A stretch of DNA of 64,000 nt from Thelonectria olida (Eukaryota; Ascomycota; Sordariomycetes; Hypocreales; Nectriaceae): the NCBI GenBank assembly GCA_020736575.1, contig JAGPYM010000001.1, forward strand, positions 248,001 through 312,000, read 5' to 3'. A model generated the notes under the pieces. It did not search any database, was not told the origin of the DNA, and was given only the letters and a program-made list of their open reading frames with translations. Positions 1 through 11,889 of the stretch are shown here, piece after piece; position 1 is the first letter of the stretch, and every line of letters starts with the position of its first letter. Made by a program: the position numbers and the translations under genes.

Positions 1-42
1 TTAAGTTTGATCCTCCTCGTCGAGTCTCTTCTCCCAGATGAT

Positions 43-601
43 TTAGTTCCTCCGCCACCTGCCCATGAGACCCTTCTTAGAACGGTGTGACGGCACGTCA
101 GGCGAGGTGGGTGGCGTCTCTTCGTCTCTCCGGGATATGATGCTCTCGGTGCCGTCCTTGGAGAAGCGGACGCTTGACTGGGATTGGGACGGGCTAATAG
201 CCTTGAGGCTGTCGGAGTCGGTGTGCTCAGTGTTGACTAGGGACAAGACGCTGTAGATGGCTTGTTCTTGGGGTGAGATTCGTCCATGGTTGGTGGTGTG
301 GCGCTTCTTCTTCCTCAGAAACGAACGGTGGCTGCGAGAGAGAGCCCGCGTGGGGTCGATGTCTTCTTGGCTGATGCAGGCATTTCCTGACGTGTCTGCA
401 TCGGGGTGAGGAAGGGTGGTGTTGCGAACTGCAGGGCATGTTAGCATTGATGCGTCATGATGAGAGATGTTGGGGAGACGAACCATCGTTGAAGGGTTCT
501 GGGAAGCCAGTGTCTCGAGGCTCCCTCCGTCGAGTCTTGGTGGCGGTTGGGCTCGACTCCATAATTTGGATCTGAGGTACGGACTTAGATTTGGTCGACA
601 T
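43..601 (-). CDS. Small hypothetical protein, Ser/Thr/Arg-rich, one intron
   Basis: I do not recognise a family. The model starts at the ATG at 601-599, preceded by an A-rich AAAAAC context. It has exons 601-484 and 428-43 and predicts 167 residues. The 55-nt intron (483-429) has a GTTCGT donor, a GCTAAC branch site and a TGCAG acceptor, and joins the two halves in frame. Without splicing, the first frame stops shortly after the donor. The protein is hydrophilic and low in complexity, with basic clusters (TRRRE early, LRKKKRH mid-protein, GLMGRWRRN at the end), a QSQSSVRFSKDG stretch and a PPTSPDVP stretch. It has no signal peptide or membrane segment. It is probably a disordered nuclear or cytoplasmic protein, with possible phosphorylation sites at SP/TP and RRxS-type motifs. 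The coding call rests on the clean splice model and composition, not on homology. Confidence 0.55.
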
Positions 602-1734
602 GTTTTTAGGAGGAGTTGATCGAAGGTGTGTTGTCTTGGAGGAGAAGAAGGAGAGTGAGAGCAAGTGAGAAAGAGAGAGAAGGTGGTTGGCTCTGAGGCA
701 GCGATCCAAAGTCACTTTCAACTTTGAAGAGAGAGAAGCCGAATCAGGCAAGTACAAGATACAATGCGGCCGGTGTAAGCGCGATGCCTGTTTGGTCATG
801 CAAGATGCCAAAGCCCCAAAGCCTGCAGCAGAAAACAAACAAAGGAGAATTGATCACTCGATGAAGAGAGGAGAAGAAATTGCTCTCGGGTCTGGAGTTT
901 CGGTGGGAAAATACAAAAAGGCCTTTCTTTCTGGAAGAAATTAAGCCGTCCTTAGGGAGATGACGGGGAGTCAACAGGGCCAGGCGAGAATGAGAGGGGG
1001 GGGGAACAGAGCCCAGGCCAGGGTTTATTATGAAAATGGTAATACACCGATCAGCAGGGCGTTGTATTAGTCGATGCCGCTTGGCACACGGGTCGTAGTC
1101 GGGTCTTCGGAATCCAAGAGGCTTGGGGCGATGCTGGCTTGAGTACGAAGTAGCGGGCAAAGTGGTGACGAGAGCGCCTAGACACAGACGCACGCCACCG
1201 AAGGGGGCTTGGCTCACGCAGTCCGGCACTCGGCCAAGAAGTCAAACGTGCGAGTGTTTGCTTGCAGAATGCGCGGCCCTTTTGCCGCAAGCCGAGGACG
1301 ACAGCAGAGCAGGGGCGGAAGGGGAGGTATGACGAGTGGTGGAGCGAGGAGCCAAAAGTTGGGGACTTGGGAAAAATTGGCAAAACTCACCTCGACCTGG
1401 GTAAGGCCTGTAAGTTCGCTGCAAGATGACCCTTGGAGCCTGGCTTGAAAGCGTCCCCAACGGATCCGGGGTCAAGGATGTTTGCTAGTCAATCGCCCAA
1501 GCGCCCTGACGAAGAGTTTCGGAATGGGCCTTTTCCTCGAGCCAAGGCGTCAAGAACGTGGTAATTTGGCTTCGTGAGTCCGGGGTCAGCCCAGCGAGTG
1601 TCGGTGGCTGATGCGCTGCACTGATGAGGCTCGGCCAGAAGTTACCGGTCGACGGCGTCGTCAGCTGGAGGCTTCGCTGTGTTCCAGTGTGGTAATTGAA
1701 TTGTTGGGCGGCCGAAACGGCGCGAACGCGAAAC

Positions 1735-1764
1735 GCGACAGCGACAGCGACAGCGACAGCGACA
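1735..1764. repeat. Hexanucleotide microsatellite (GCGACA)5
   Basis: Five perfect tandem GCGACA units. Read on the minus strand they encode a Val-Ala run that mimics a hydrophobic signal sequence in a short ORF. This is best treated as a simple repeat. Confidence 0.9.
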
Positions 1765-2585
1765 AAGCGAACCAACGAGGATGTTATTAATGCTATGGGC
1801 GACTGGACCTGCGCCTCGTCGACCGAGCTGAGGAGGTTTCAAGATTGGTGATGCCTAACGCCATTAAACATTCAAAGTCGCGGCTGTTAGGTGTTGCTCG
1901 GGGCGGGATGTGATATTTATATCCTTTCGTGGTCAACTCGATTAACTGCTGCCGGAACAATCAATCTGTCTCGTTCCCCCAACAGTTCAGTGAACATCTT
2001 CAGGTGCAGCAGGCCATTCATATCGGACCACTGAAAAGACGCAGCGCGTGCAGTGTCAGTGTCGAGGCGTTCGACCATGGACGGATTTGGGACAAGTGCT
2101 GGTGTGCCGTAGCCTTCAGCCAGCGTCGACTCGGTGATCATTTCCTCGAACAGCCACTATTCACACAGTCCACATGACGGCATGGCCTAGGCCGAGTGCC
2201 TCGCAGACGGGAGCGTTAGTGGCCCGGCCAAGCAGCCAGCTGGCCTCGGTGCTGCACCACCGCGGAGCCATCAAGAGCTGCCATTGTCCAGGTTTTAGAA
2301 ATGACCAGCCGGGGTGATGTCGGGCGAGAGAAGAGAGGTGCATCTATTCGTTCCCTTGCATCGCGAGGACATGCATACGAGCGGAGAGATGTCGCTGGGC
2401 GGCAACACGGCAAAGCGGCTCCTTCTTGTCGTACTTTCGGTGTCCACTTGCCGCCATATGTATTATCTTAGTACGAAGTACCATTCAGGTTACGAACCGG
2501 TGGTCAGACCAGACATTTTTACGAATGCTCATAACCACCCACTTGCCAAACATGAAATCCCATTAAGGAATGGCAAAAAGAGAAC

Positions 2586-2591
2586 AAAAAA
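2586..2591 (-). terminator. Pol III terminator of tRNA-Ser
   Basis: A run of six T on the minus strand lies about 36 nt downstream of the tRNA 3' end. This is the usual oligo-T stop signal for RNA polymerase III. Confidence 0.6.
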
Positions 2592-2627
2592 GAATCTTCT
2601 CATCTGAGATGAGAGGCATTTCAATGC

Positions 2628-2709
2628 CGACGTGGGCCTGATTCGAACAGACGCCTCCGAGGAGATATGATTTCTAGTCATACGCATTAGACCACTCTGC
2701 CACCACGCC
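2628..2709 (-). tRNA. tRNA-Ser (anticodon AGA)
   Basis: An 82-nt cloverleaf can be drawn by hand. The acceptor stem pairs GGCGTGG with CCACGTC (one G-U), with G as discriminator. The D-arm sequence contains GCAGAGTGGTCTAATGC. The anticodon stem TATGA/TCATA closes a 7-nt loop, CTAGAAA, giving anticodon AGA (codon UCU). A long class II variable arm, CTCC-TCG-GAGG, is diagnostic of Ser or Leu tRNAs. The T-arm is GTCTG-TTCGAAT-CAGGC. There is no intron and CCA is not encoded, as expected in eukaryotes. A T-run terminator follows. The GGTTCGAATC-type B box is slightly divergent (TGTTCGAATC). Confidence 0.93.
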
Positions 2710-4775
2710 CTGACTATTGTTGAGTAAGGGAGTTCGAAACATCGTCTAAGCAGGTCAGATGCCCTAGCAGTGATTGAGCTATGGTCAACACCTTGTCCCG
2801 AATCACCTCTGGACTTGAAACAGTGGTAGTGGAAGTTATTCACTTACAAGTTCCTCATCATACTTTAAAAGCCCTTCGAGCGGCGTGTCGAGAATACATC
2901 AGGGGCTCAACTTGAGATATCCTTCGACAGATCATACCCCATTATCGCGAGATCGGCAAACGCCATGGTTTGACGACTTGACAATGACTGGGCTGAAGAG
3001 TAACCCACTCTCCTCCATGAACTTTACCCAGAAGGCTCCAAGCTGCGTCCATTCCGAAGGAAATCGAAGCTATCTCGCGGGTAATGCACGCCCAGGCCGT
3101 GAAACTCTTTCTTTGTTGATCCTTTCTCAACTAGTTGGTTCGCTTGCGAGTTGCGGGACTATCCAATGACAAGCTCAGGAGCAAACTTCGTAGTCGATCA
3201 GGATTAGACGTGAAAGCTCTCACGGGATCAAGCCACCGACTACAGCACGGGCGACCGCGACGCGGGTGCCGATGGGGACGACTTCACTGTTTAGTCCTGC
3301 GGAATCGCGGCTGGGAGTGGAAAGCGGGAATTAGGCCCGCAACTTGGAGCCCTATGGCGATAATTCCCGTCTTGGAGGAAAATGTCTCCAAAAAGTACCA
3401 GCCGCCTGGATTTCGCCCATGACGTCGGAGAGTTGCATTCGGAAACCCCGATCAGCCAAGCCTGTTAGCCTGTTTATACATACATACGTATGCCGAGTTT
3501 GATTGTCAAGACGTAAGGTATGCTGAGAGAAGTTTCAAGATGCAATGTTTGCTCGGATGCTCTTGATGTCATCACTCTTCCCAAGCGGAAACTATCAGCG
3601 CGGCTCGTAGCGTCAAGGACACTGCTTTTTCGGGACGCTGTGCATCCATAGAGCAACCAATCAATTCGCCTAGGGTGGCAGTGGTGACGGGACGAGAACC
3701 CGGCGTTATCGACGGCTTCACCGCTCATGCAGCCAAGTGGCAAGTACTGAGACATTGTAACCACCTGCTCATTGTACAACAGACCGAGCGTGAGGTTTGT
3801 CGAGGAAACAAACACGTGTACTCAATTGTTGTGATCGTTCGTCAGGAGATGAAGTTGCGACTTTTGCGGAGCTTGTGGTGGGTGATGAGAGGCAACCCAA
3901 CCGTATTCGTACGTCCCTAGAGATGGGGTCAGTGTGAACAAGACCAGTTTTCAATTTTCAGACAAGCGAAAGCCGTGATTTGACGTGACTTTCATTGAGA
4001 TCAACTAGAAAAACCGGGTTGACGAACTCTGAAACCGACCGTCAAGGGCAATCAGGAGGTGAACCCGGAGATTTTCTGTTGCGAAACAGTTGATCGAAGT
4101 ATGAATACGTACTCGGATCTTCAATGATCGACGTCGATTTTATGGAGAGAATTAATAGGGAACTTGTTGCTGCTGGGATTGTGACTGCCGAATGCGAAAA
4201 ACGCCACCGGAATGGCCGCGCACGTGGTGAGGGTTGACATCAAAACGGATAGATAGGTAGGTACTTAAGTAACTTATTGCTCTCTTTAGCATGCTCGTCT
4301 ATTGAAGATTTCATCTGGTTGAATATGCGGGAGCACTGGCGTTGTAAAGGCATGTTGTCCCAGGTGGTGGTAGAATTTATCACATCAACAGTACCTCACT
4401 CAGTACAGAGCTTGCTTCATAGGCTCCGGTAGGCGTCGCTAGGTGCAGCTCTTTCAACCAAGACAGAATTTGCATGACATTCAGGATAACTGAGTTGCTA
4501 CAGGTTCTATGTATCATCTACTATACGTGGGAGTTGATGCGAGTTACAGGGCAGTCCAACAGCCCTAAGCTATGCAATAAGCACCCAGAATTTCAGCTTT
4601 GAACATAAAGCACTCTCACTCTTGCAAACCCCTCTGATGGATGAGGACCTGGAAACACACACACGCACGCACACACAAGATCCGGAACGCGACTCGGTTT
4701 GCTCATGGCCAGCGTGTACCGTTTGCTAACATCCATTCGAAACGTCACCGCAACGTTCTCGATCAGGTCATTTGA
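2710..4775. other. Intergenic, no gene supported
   Basis: About 2 kb of mixed-composition sequence upstream of the tRNA. It has many short overlapping ORFs, none with recognisable domains or a convincing splice model. The distal part (4.2-4.7 kb) is more A/T-rich and runs into the coding relic at 4776. An AC microsatellite is noted separately. Confidence 0.5.
4654..4677. repeat. AC dinucleotide microsatellite (imperfect)
   Basis: An alternating AC tract interrupted by two CG steps, about 24 bp, just upstream of the coding relic. Confidence 0.85.
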
Positions 4776-5411
4776 AATGTCCTAGCCACAAACCTTGCGC
4801 AGTTCACTTATGCCCAAATAATAGATGGACTTCCTCTTGCTGGTGTCGCCTGGGATAGCAGGCTCCCAGGCATGTTCGGTGAGCATCCCATTGACAACGT
4901 ACACGGGAACTTGTGTGCTGGTGCTATGGAGAGAGCGAGGTCCTTTATCATAAATGGGAACCCAGAGATGCTGATGTTTGGTCCAGAGGTATACTTGTCG
5001 ACTGGTTTGCGGTTGGCCTTTCTCACTAGCGCTTTCCGTCAGGTTATCAATGACTACCAGCACGCTCAACCCGGATCCAAGACCTTTAATGTGCGCTTGG
5101 TTGAGTTGGCGGTCGTTACTCTTCATCAAATTGGAGTAATCCTTTTTCCGCTCAAATTTCAATTGCACCAGGGCGATATTGAAAGTATCACAAGCTGGAT
5201 GATGGAGCTCCCTGATGACATGGTCAACATCCCTCCTCGACCGACACTATTCAACCACCACGCATACCTGGATGATGATATCTATCCAGAAGTAATCGCA
5301 GATATCGTCGAGTACTAGGCTGAAAATCGATCCCCGCGCTCTCCTTCACCGGGAGGAGATGATACTCCGGCACCCGAGGGAAGAGGACAAGAGGTAGATA
5401 GAGGCCAATGA
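4776..5411 (+). pseudogene. Probable decayed gene fragment, family unknown
   Basis: An open frame runs from 4776 to an in-frame TAG at 5316-5318. Its composition is strongly protein-like: LATNLAQFTYAQIIDGLPL, then FGPEVYLSTGLRLAFLTSAF, then VRLVELAVVTLHQIGVILFP, with two hydrophobic helices and an amphipathic C-terminal part. There is no credible start codon. A TGA at 4773-4775 closes the frame upstream, while a neighbouring frame stays open from the ATG at 4705 to 4785, which hints at a frameshift or a lost exon. After the TAG the same frame continues for 30 more residues with a Pro/Gly/Asp-rich tail (SPRSPSPGGDDTPAPEG) to a TGA at 5409-5411. A TGG-to-TAG change would explain the internal stop. 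The first internal ATG is at 4872. I cannot name the ancestor. It could instead be the last exons of a live gene with an unrecognised upstream exon. Confidence 0.45.
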
Positions 5412-5995
5412 AGCTTATTGTTCTTTCAATGAGATACTCTTCTATTCTCTCTACACACGCGAGGCAGACTCTGTAGGTTTTAGGCAATCGCTGTTTAACC
5501 CATCCACTGCATTAACTCGTAGCGAGTCTACTCTAGACTGAGTCCATGTTTGTAGAGCGGGCGGCGAGTCTAAAGCTGCGATAAACAGTCCCGCAATCGC
5601 TCCCACTCCTATTTGAGCCACAACCAAAGCCAATTGCGTCGAAGAAAGGCGTCACTCTTCGATACAGCTTCTGCTCTAATTTCTCAACATCAACTGAGGT
5701 CCCCGAACAAAGATGATTGGTGCCCGTGGCCAATTCATCGCAATGCCAAGGATGAATACGGGCGGACAAAAGTACACCCGTGCGAGCTGACATGGCATAG
5801 CCCCACTGCAGTTTGGAGCACAGCCACTCCGCTGAATGTCCAACACGTAACGCTTCACGAGCCACAGCGCGACGATCCAAACCATCCGCCGTGGACAACC
5901 CCTTGGGATAAAGCGAATTCGCATCTTTTTTAACCGCCATCCTGCCAACACATACGAATCATCGCGAAGCACTCCCGACCAGGAATCTGCCCACA
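5412..5995. other. Intergenic / promoter of the CDC50 gene
   Basis: 584 bp between the relic and the CDC50 start. Overlapping ORFs occur on both strands (a minus-strand frame has a hydrophobic stretch), but none can be joined into a recognisable protein. The proximal part is presumably the CDC50 promoter and leader. Confidence 0.45.
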
Positions 5996-7568
5996 ATGGC
6001 CGACGAACCCCGTGGTATCGACCACGCAGACTCGATCAACTCCAACGATGGAGACCCGAAGCAGCCGGAAAAGAAGAAGAGCCGCCGTCCCGCGAGTGAG
6101 TGCTCAGGATGCTTCGGAAGCGGCGCGTCGCCCGTCGGGGACTTGCAGCTGATGCTTTTGTGACAGATACCGCATTTCGGCAGCAGCGTTTGAAGGCATG
6201 GCAGTGAGTAGCAACCCTGCCATGGCAGAATGAATGTCTTGATGCTGACACCCCCAGGCCCATCCTCACTCCCAAGACCGTCCTGCCTTTGTTCTTCGTC
6301 ATCGGCATCATCTTCGCCCCCATCGGCGGTCTTCTTCTATATGCGAGCGCTCAGGTACCGATTCCTCCACATCCGCCAAACTTACAGCCCGAGCACGTCT
6401 AATTAGCCATCCAGGTCCAAGAGATCCGCCTTGAATACACCGACTGCAACAAGACTGCACCTGGTTACGACAAGGGAAAGGGTTTTGGGGGCATGCCCTC
6501 CGATACAGTCCACACCGCATTTAAGAGCAACAACGGAAGTGTTAGCGCTGAGTGGGCAGTCGAGAGAGGCGTTAACGTCACCAGCGACAATGGAGTCAAG
6601 ATCAAAACCAATCGTTGCTACCTGCGCTTCACCATTCCCGAAAGCATGGGGCCCCCTGTTCTCTTCTACTACCACCTCACAAACTTCTACCAGAACCATC
6701 GTCGATACGTCCTGTCCTTCGATTCGCAGCAGCTCAAGGGTGATGCCCGTTCATATGACAGCATTAAGGGCTCGGATTGCACACCACTCTACGGCCACAA
6801 GGACGAAAACAAGCCATACTACCCCTGCGGCCTGATCGCAAACTCCATGTTCAACGACACCTTCTCCAGCCCCGTGCTCCAGAACCCCCCCGGTGCCACT
6901 GGTAACGAGACCGAGATCTACCAAATGCAAAACAACAGCAACATTGCTTGGGACAGTGACAAGGATTTGTACGGTAAGACAAAGTACAACTACACCGACG
7001 TGCTCCCCCCGCCGAACTGGGTGGAACGATATCCCGACAACTATACCGAGGACAACCCCCCACCAAACTTGAAGGAATGGGAGGCTTTCCAGGTGTGGAT
7101 GCGAACCGCCGGTCTGCCTACCTTCAGCAAGCTGTATCAACGCAACGACAGCAAAGCCATGCAGGCAGGACGCTACCAGGTTATCATTGATGATTGTAGG
7201 TTACAAGCCATTGGGGCTTTAACTATTGCTAACCATGTGCAGATTTCCCGACCAATGTGTATAAGGGTACCAAGTCGATTATAATCACCACTAGAACCGT
7301 CATGGGCGGCCGCAACCCCTTCCTCGGCATCGCCTACGTCGTTGTCGGTGGAGTCTGCATTCTTCTCGGCGCCATCTTCACAGTTACTCATCTCGTTCGT
7401 CCAAGGTCAGTATTCGCACGTCGATCCTTGGGCTCAACTGGTTACTAATTGGGAAGCAGGAAACTCGGAGACCACACATACCTCTCGTGGAACAACGCCC
7501 CCGGCGCCAAGTCTGGTCCCAGCACAGCCGTGGCCTCTGGCCGTGAGCTTCGTCCCGGCGAGGCCTAG
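5996..7568 (+). CDS. CDC50/LEM3-family P4-ATPase (flippase) subunit
   Basis: Non-catalytic beta subunit of P4-ATPase phospholipid flippases. The family escorts the ATPase from the ER and supports its transport cycle. Exons: 5996-6095, 6167-6203, 6258-6354, 6415-7195, 7243-7405 and 7460-7568, giving 428 residues. All introns are GT-AG. The cytosolic N-terminus is charged and carries the family's [20 protein letters not shown] signature (about residues 37-56). TM1 is about 54-75 and TM2 about 366-390. The long lumenal loop has the conserved [15 protein letters not shown] segment, Cys residues and several N-glycosylation sequons, and ends with [14 protein letters not shown] before TM2. Start context is CCCACAATGG. 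The family call is secure. Which paralogue (Cdc50, Lem3 or Crf1 type) cannot be settled here. Confidence 0.95.
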
Positions 7569-8556
7569 GCGGCCCGCGAAAGCTCCAAGGCTCTCCTCAG
7601 ACCAAATAACACGGCTGATACCACGCATCGTTCGTTTGCGTCGTCTGATGCTCGAGCCAGCACTACAGGAAGCTCCCGATACCCCATCTCTCCGACTTCT
7701 CCTCTCGAATAGGATTGTTGGAAGAGTTACAACGCGTACCAGTATTCGAAGCGATGAGCGGCACAGCCCGGAAGCAGAAGTTTTGCGGTTGGATCCTTTG
7801 GTTCTTGTTTGTCTTATTTTGCGTGATACCGGGGCTTTTGCTATTGATGTACGACTACACTGAGCAGCTTCTCTTTTTACCAGCTTCTCTTAAAGACGGG
7901 TTTGGGTTCTGGGACTCTTTCTCTCGCCGCCACCACGCCGTCTGCTTTGCATCTTTTTTTACTCTCTTGCGCGCGACACGCGAGTTCGTGCCCTTCCCGC
8001 CTACAGTCTCGGAGCATAAAATATCGGGGTGGATATGAGAGACGTGGATAATGCTTCTGAGTATCGTTTGTTTTTTATCGGATAGGGAGTTTGGGCGTGC
8101 TGTTTTCCGATTGGAAGTGCGAATAGAATGATATGGCAATCAACTCATAGTCGAGACACCTCTCGTTGAAATCATGTTTCAGGTGATGTGAGATGCGAAA
8201 TACGAAAGCGATTATCATCGTCGGATGTGACGGCGAACTTGGTCCGCTGCTGCATGGTAGGTCAAGGCCTGAAGAGAAGTCGTCACCATGAGGTAGGGAT
8301 ACATTCACTCTAAGATACTAGTCAATTCATTCAATTACTTATGAGGCTGGCCCAGATTTGCATTCCTCCTGCCCATCATACACAAAGAAAAGGGAAAGAG
8401 CCAAGATATGAAGAGCTCAGTGGCGAGCCCGAGTAGGTGACGCAGGCCGAATTTTGGTTGTAGTACAATGGAAAACAAAAAGAAAATGTGGAGGATCGGC
8501 CTGATCCGCCTCCTGGTCAGCGTGCCCCTCTGCCCATGGCTAAATACTCGAGACGT
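7569..8556. other. Convergent 3' region between CDC50 and SPT16
   Basis: Downstream of both flanking genes, so it should hold their 3' UTRs. A plus-strand ORF at 7715-8038 contains a hydrophobic stretch but has no family features or start context. I take it as UTR. Confidence 0.5.
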
Positions 8557-11500
8557 TTATCGCTTGCGCTTCTTCTTGCCACTCCGGTCTTCGTCATCAA
8601 GGTTACTCTCGCGGTCACGCTTCGATGCCTTTCTCTCCAACTCGTCCCAATCCTCACCCTCCTCGGAGCTATCCAGCTCGGCGTCGTCATCGTCGTCGTC
8701 GTCGTCGCTCGCGTTGCTACCGAAATCGGAGTCTTCTTCGCTAGACTCGGACACCTCATCCATTTCAGCATCGCTCATCTCATACGCAGACTCCTCGTCG
8801 GACTCGTCTCCTCCGCCCTCCTCATCAGAATCAGCTTGGAGGAAGGACCAGCCGCCATCAGCAAAGAACTGGTGGGTGTCGGCTGTGACAGTTTTCATGA
8901 TGGTCGGCCAGTTGAGGTTAAGCGGTCCTTCGGTGAAGGAAATATCTGAGGAATCGAGGTAATCCTTGACTTGATCCAAGAACTCAACGGGGATTGTGTT
9001 GATGTGGTAAGGCGGTCGAGTGAAATCTTTGAAAACAAAGACCAGGTCAAAGTTCTTCAGGCCAAACTGGACATGTTCCAGGTGGGCAATCTCGATCTCC
9101 TCGATAGTAAGGACCATGAATGGAGGTTCGACGACCTGGACGAGGCAGTCCGTGGTGGGCTGGACAAAGACATTGCTTCGGAACGGCACACCGTGGAAAC
9201 CAAGATCTCGGATAGGCATGTCGACCTCGATGCCCTCGTTGCGGCCAGCTTCAGCAATCTTCTGGGCAAAGCCTTGGAATAGGCGATCGAGCTCAGCTCT
9301 CCGGCGGCGTTCCTCCTGCTCAGCTTCGAACTCATCTTCATCGCCATATCGGTACTTGCGCTTCCGGTTGCCCGTCTCATCAAACTGGATATCGGTGGCT
9401 TCCCGGTAAAATTGCACATCCTTGGTCTTCTTCTTGTTGCCAACAATGATAGGGTCCTTGAGGTGAATGTGGATGATTACAATCAATTCATGCTGGCAAG
9501 GCTGGAAGAAAAGGTGCTTGACGTTGGAGAACAAGATATCCACGCGGTGCTGGGCGTTGAGTGGAGACTGGTATCGGATACCATTCTGGTGAATCTCAAC
9601 TTTGCCTGGAACTCGCTTTCCTTCCATGGCAGGCCGGATGTAAACGTTATCCAACACGGCTGGGCGACGGTCTAGGAAGCGATCAGTATGAGCATCAGAG
9701 CCTGAATAAACGGTGAACACTTACTTCTAATCTCCACCAGCTTGTCCTGTTCCACTACGTCCTCCATGTCCTTCTTCTCTTGCTCCTTCTTAACTACATC
9801 TCGCTTCATGTTCGAGATCTGAGTTGAGATTTCGTTATATCTGTCGCCATCCGAAGATCGGAACGTCAGACTTCGTACGAAGTGAGCCGACGCATCCTCG
9901 AATGGCTGGTCGTCCTTCCTTCCAACGCCCTGACCAGGGGATAGGAAGTTGACTCGAAGGAAGGAAAAGTCACCCTCGTCACTCTTGCTCGCGTTCTTGA
10001 TGGTGTTGATGTGGAAAGGAACTGGTCTGCCCATGATGGGAAGAACGACGGTGCTGTTCTTCGCGTCCACGATAATTTCAAGGTTCTTGCTGCGAAGAGG
10101 GATCTGGTTGTCTCTCTTGTATGACTCGAATCGCTTGAACTTCTTTACTTCGGATCCATTCTGACCACTGGTAGACTCTGCGAATCTCGCAAGGCCTTCC
10201 TTCTGCTTCTTGGCGGCGAGCTCCTTTTGATGCTCGCGTCGTTTCTTGTCCGTATCCTCGTCAACATGCGTGGACCGCTCTGATCGAAGTCTCGTTGAGG
10301 TGATATTTTTAGTAGCAACAGCACCAACACGAGAGTCCTTCTTCTCCTTTTTGGGAGCAGGCTGGGCCTCCTCGTCATCCTTGAAGAAGAACGAGTTAGC
10401 GTCTGCAGTTGTAGGGGCCTCAGCTGTGAAAACAACTGCCTCGGCAGAAGTCACTCGAACAGTATCGGTCAGCACAAGGGCATAGACTTTGCTGCTCTTA
10501 TCCTGCGGTTGAGGGTTTTCAATCTCTTGAAATCCAGTGTTGATGATGAGGGTCATTCCATCCTTCAAGGCCCGCTGGTTCTTGGCGTTAAGCACGAGAG
10601 TCGGATCCTTGTTCTCCAGGCCAATACCCCAACCCACGTTCTTGAGGAAATGTTTCTCCATTTCGGGTTTCTTGCTCTTGATGATGCTCAAGGCCCTAGC
10701 ATAGACCTCCTTCGCCTGAATACCATCGCGCAGCTCCTTGATGATGGTATTGTGAACCAGAACGAGGAGCTTGTAGTTACTCTCCTGGCTCTTGTTCGGG
10801 TCGACGAGATATGTGCGTGCGATGGTGGAGCAGTATGAACGGTACCGAAGTCCCAAGCCAGCAATGATAATTCCGGCATGGAGATTGTCATCGTTTGGCT
10901 CAGCGGAGAATCTCAAATCGTACTTGCCACCACTCTGGATGGAGGGGCCTAAGATCCAGTCCAGCTGTGTAGGGTCGAGGTCCGAAGGAAGTTTGCCGTT
11001 GGAAGGAAGCTGGACAGTCTTCCAGAACTTGTTATCGTCTAGCTTTTTGTCGACTCTCTCGGCGAGCACGGAATGCTTGACCTTTTTCTCGGCATCAAGA
11101 ATATTGGACATCTCATCGAGGAAGTAGGGAGTCATCAAGGCCACGCAAGCCTTGGAGGCGGTTCGCATCGCTCGGAGCTCGCTCTCATCTTTGACGGCAA
11201 AGGCGTGGGTTGATAAGGCGGCAGAGACATCAACCTGCTCAACGTCCTTGCATTTGTCGGCGAGAACCTTCTTCCACTCTTCGACGAACGGTCCTTTCGA
11301 AGTGTCGCGCGCGATCGTACCGACTTTGTTCTATGACGCGCAAGTTAGAAAGTTTAAATACGTGCAGGGAATCACAACAACGTACCCCGGCCTCCTTGAT
11401 CTTGTCCGCAATCTTCGCGAACAGTTTCTCGTTGGCGGCGGCATCCTTGCCTCTTACGAGAACTTCGATCGGAAATCGGCCGCCCTTGAGCTGGTCGAGA

Positions 11501-11889
11501 TGCTTAGCTGTGAGCCAGTCAGCAAAAGTGAATCACTGCGCCAAGCCCAGTAGTTCTGTACCCTTCTTGGTTGTCGTCAAAATGTAGAGTGTGTCGGGAG
11601 TGAAGAGCATCAGGGTCGTGGGGAATTCGTATCCGAGTAGCCAAAACTAATCAATTTTTATCAGTATTCGTCGTCGGCGCAGAGTTTTCCGAGCTTCTCA
11701 GCGGTCACATACGTGCATGGCGTTGTTCTTGTGGAACTCCGGAATCTCCTCAACCTTGCCCATCATGACAATCAGGGACGAAGCCCCATTGAAGAGTCCA
11801 TCCTTGGTCCGGAGGTCGTTCTTCCAGGCGGTTACGAAGTGAGAAATGCGCTCCTGGAAGAGCTTGCTGTCAATCTTGATCTCGGCCAT
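8557..11889 (-). CDS. SPT16: FACT complex subunit SPT16
   Basis: Large subunit of the FACT histone chaperone, which moves nucleosomes for RNA polymerase and DNA replication. Exons: 11889-11713, 11646-11562, 11507-11386, 11330-9725 and 9671-8557, giving 1034 residues, the usual family length. All four introns are 53-66 nt GT-AG and each junction restores a conserved segment, for example NNAMH joined to [14 protein letters not shown]. In order: the aminopeptidase-P-like N-terminal domain (catalytically dead in this family), a charged linker ([18 protein letters not shown]), the dimerisation region, the Rtt106-like double-PH middle domain ([15 protein letters not shown], then [19 protein letters not shown]), and a very acidic C-terminal tail ([12 protein letters not shown], then eight consecutive Asp) ending in GKKKRKR. 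The tail binds H2A-H2B in known homologues. It diverges from the AhpD-like gene across about 0.9 kb. Confidence 0.97.

Larger units (their letters stand above)
602..2627. other. Intergenic, no gene supported
   Basis: About 2 kb between the small hypothetical gene and the tRNA. It starts with a purine-rich (on +) stretch that is probably the promoter and leader of the minus-strand gene. The ORFs present are short, overlap one another on both strands and have no family character. A hexanucleotide microsatellite is listed separately. I see no transposon ends or RNA gene. Confidence 0.5.

Noticed and set aside
1485..1775. Minus-strand ORF starting with a Val-Ala-rich hydrophobic stretch, like a signal peptide
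   Set aside because: The hydrophobic run is the translation of the (GCGACA)5 microsatellite. The rest has no protein character and there is no splice logic.
5451..5996. Minus-strand ORFs with hydrophobic segments upstream of CDC50, considered as a decayed membrane protein
   Set aside because: The frames overlap plus-strand ORFs of equal quality, no motif is recognisable, and the region is the CDC50 promoter.
7715..8038. 107-codon ORF with a strongly hydrophobic stretch downstream of CDC50
   Set aside because: It lies in the expected 3' UTR between convergent genes, with no start context or homology.
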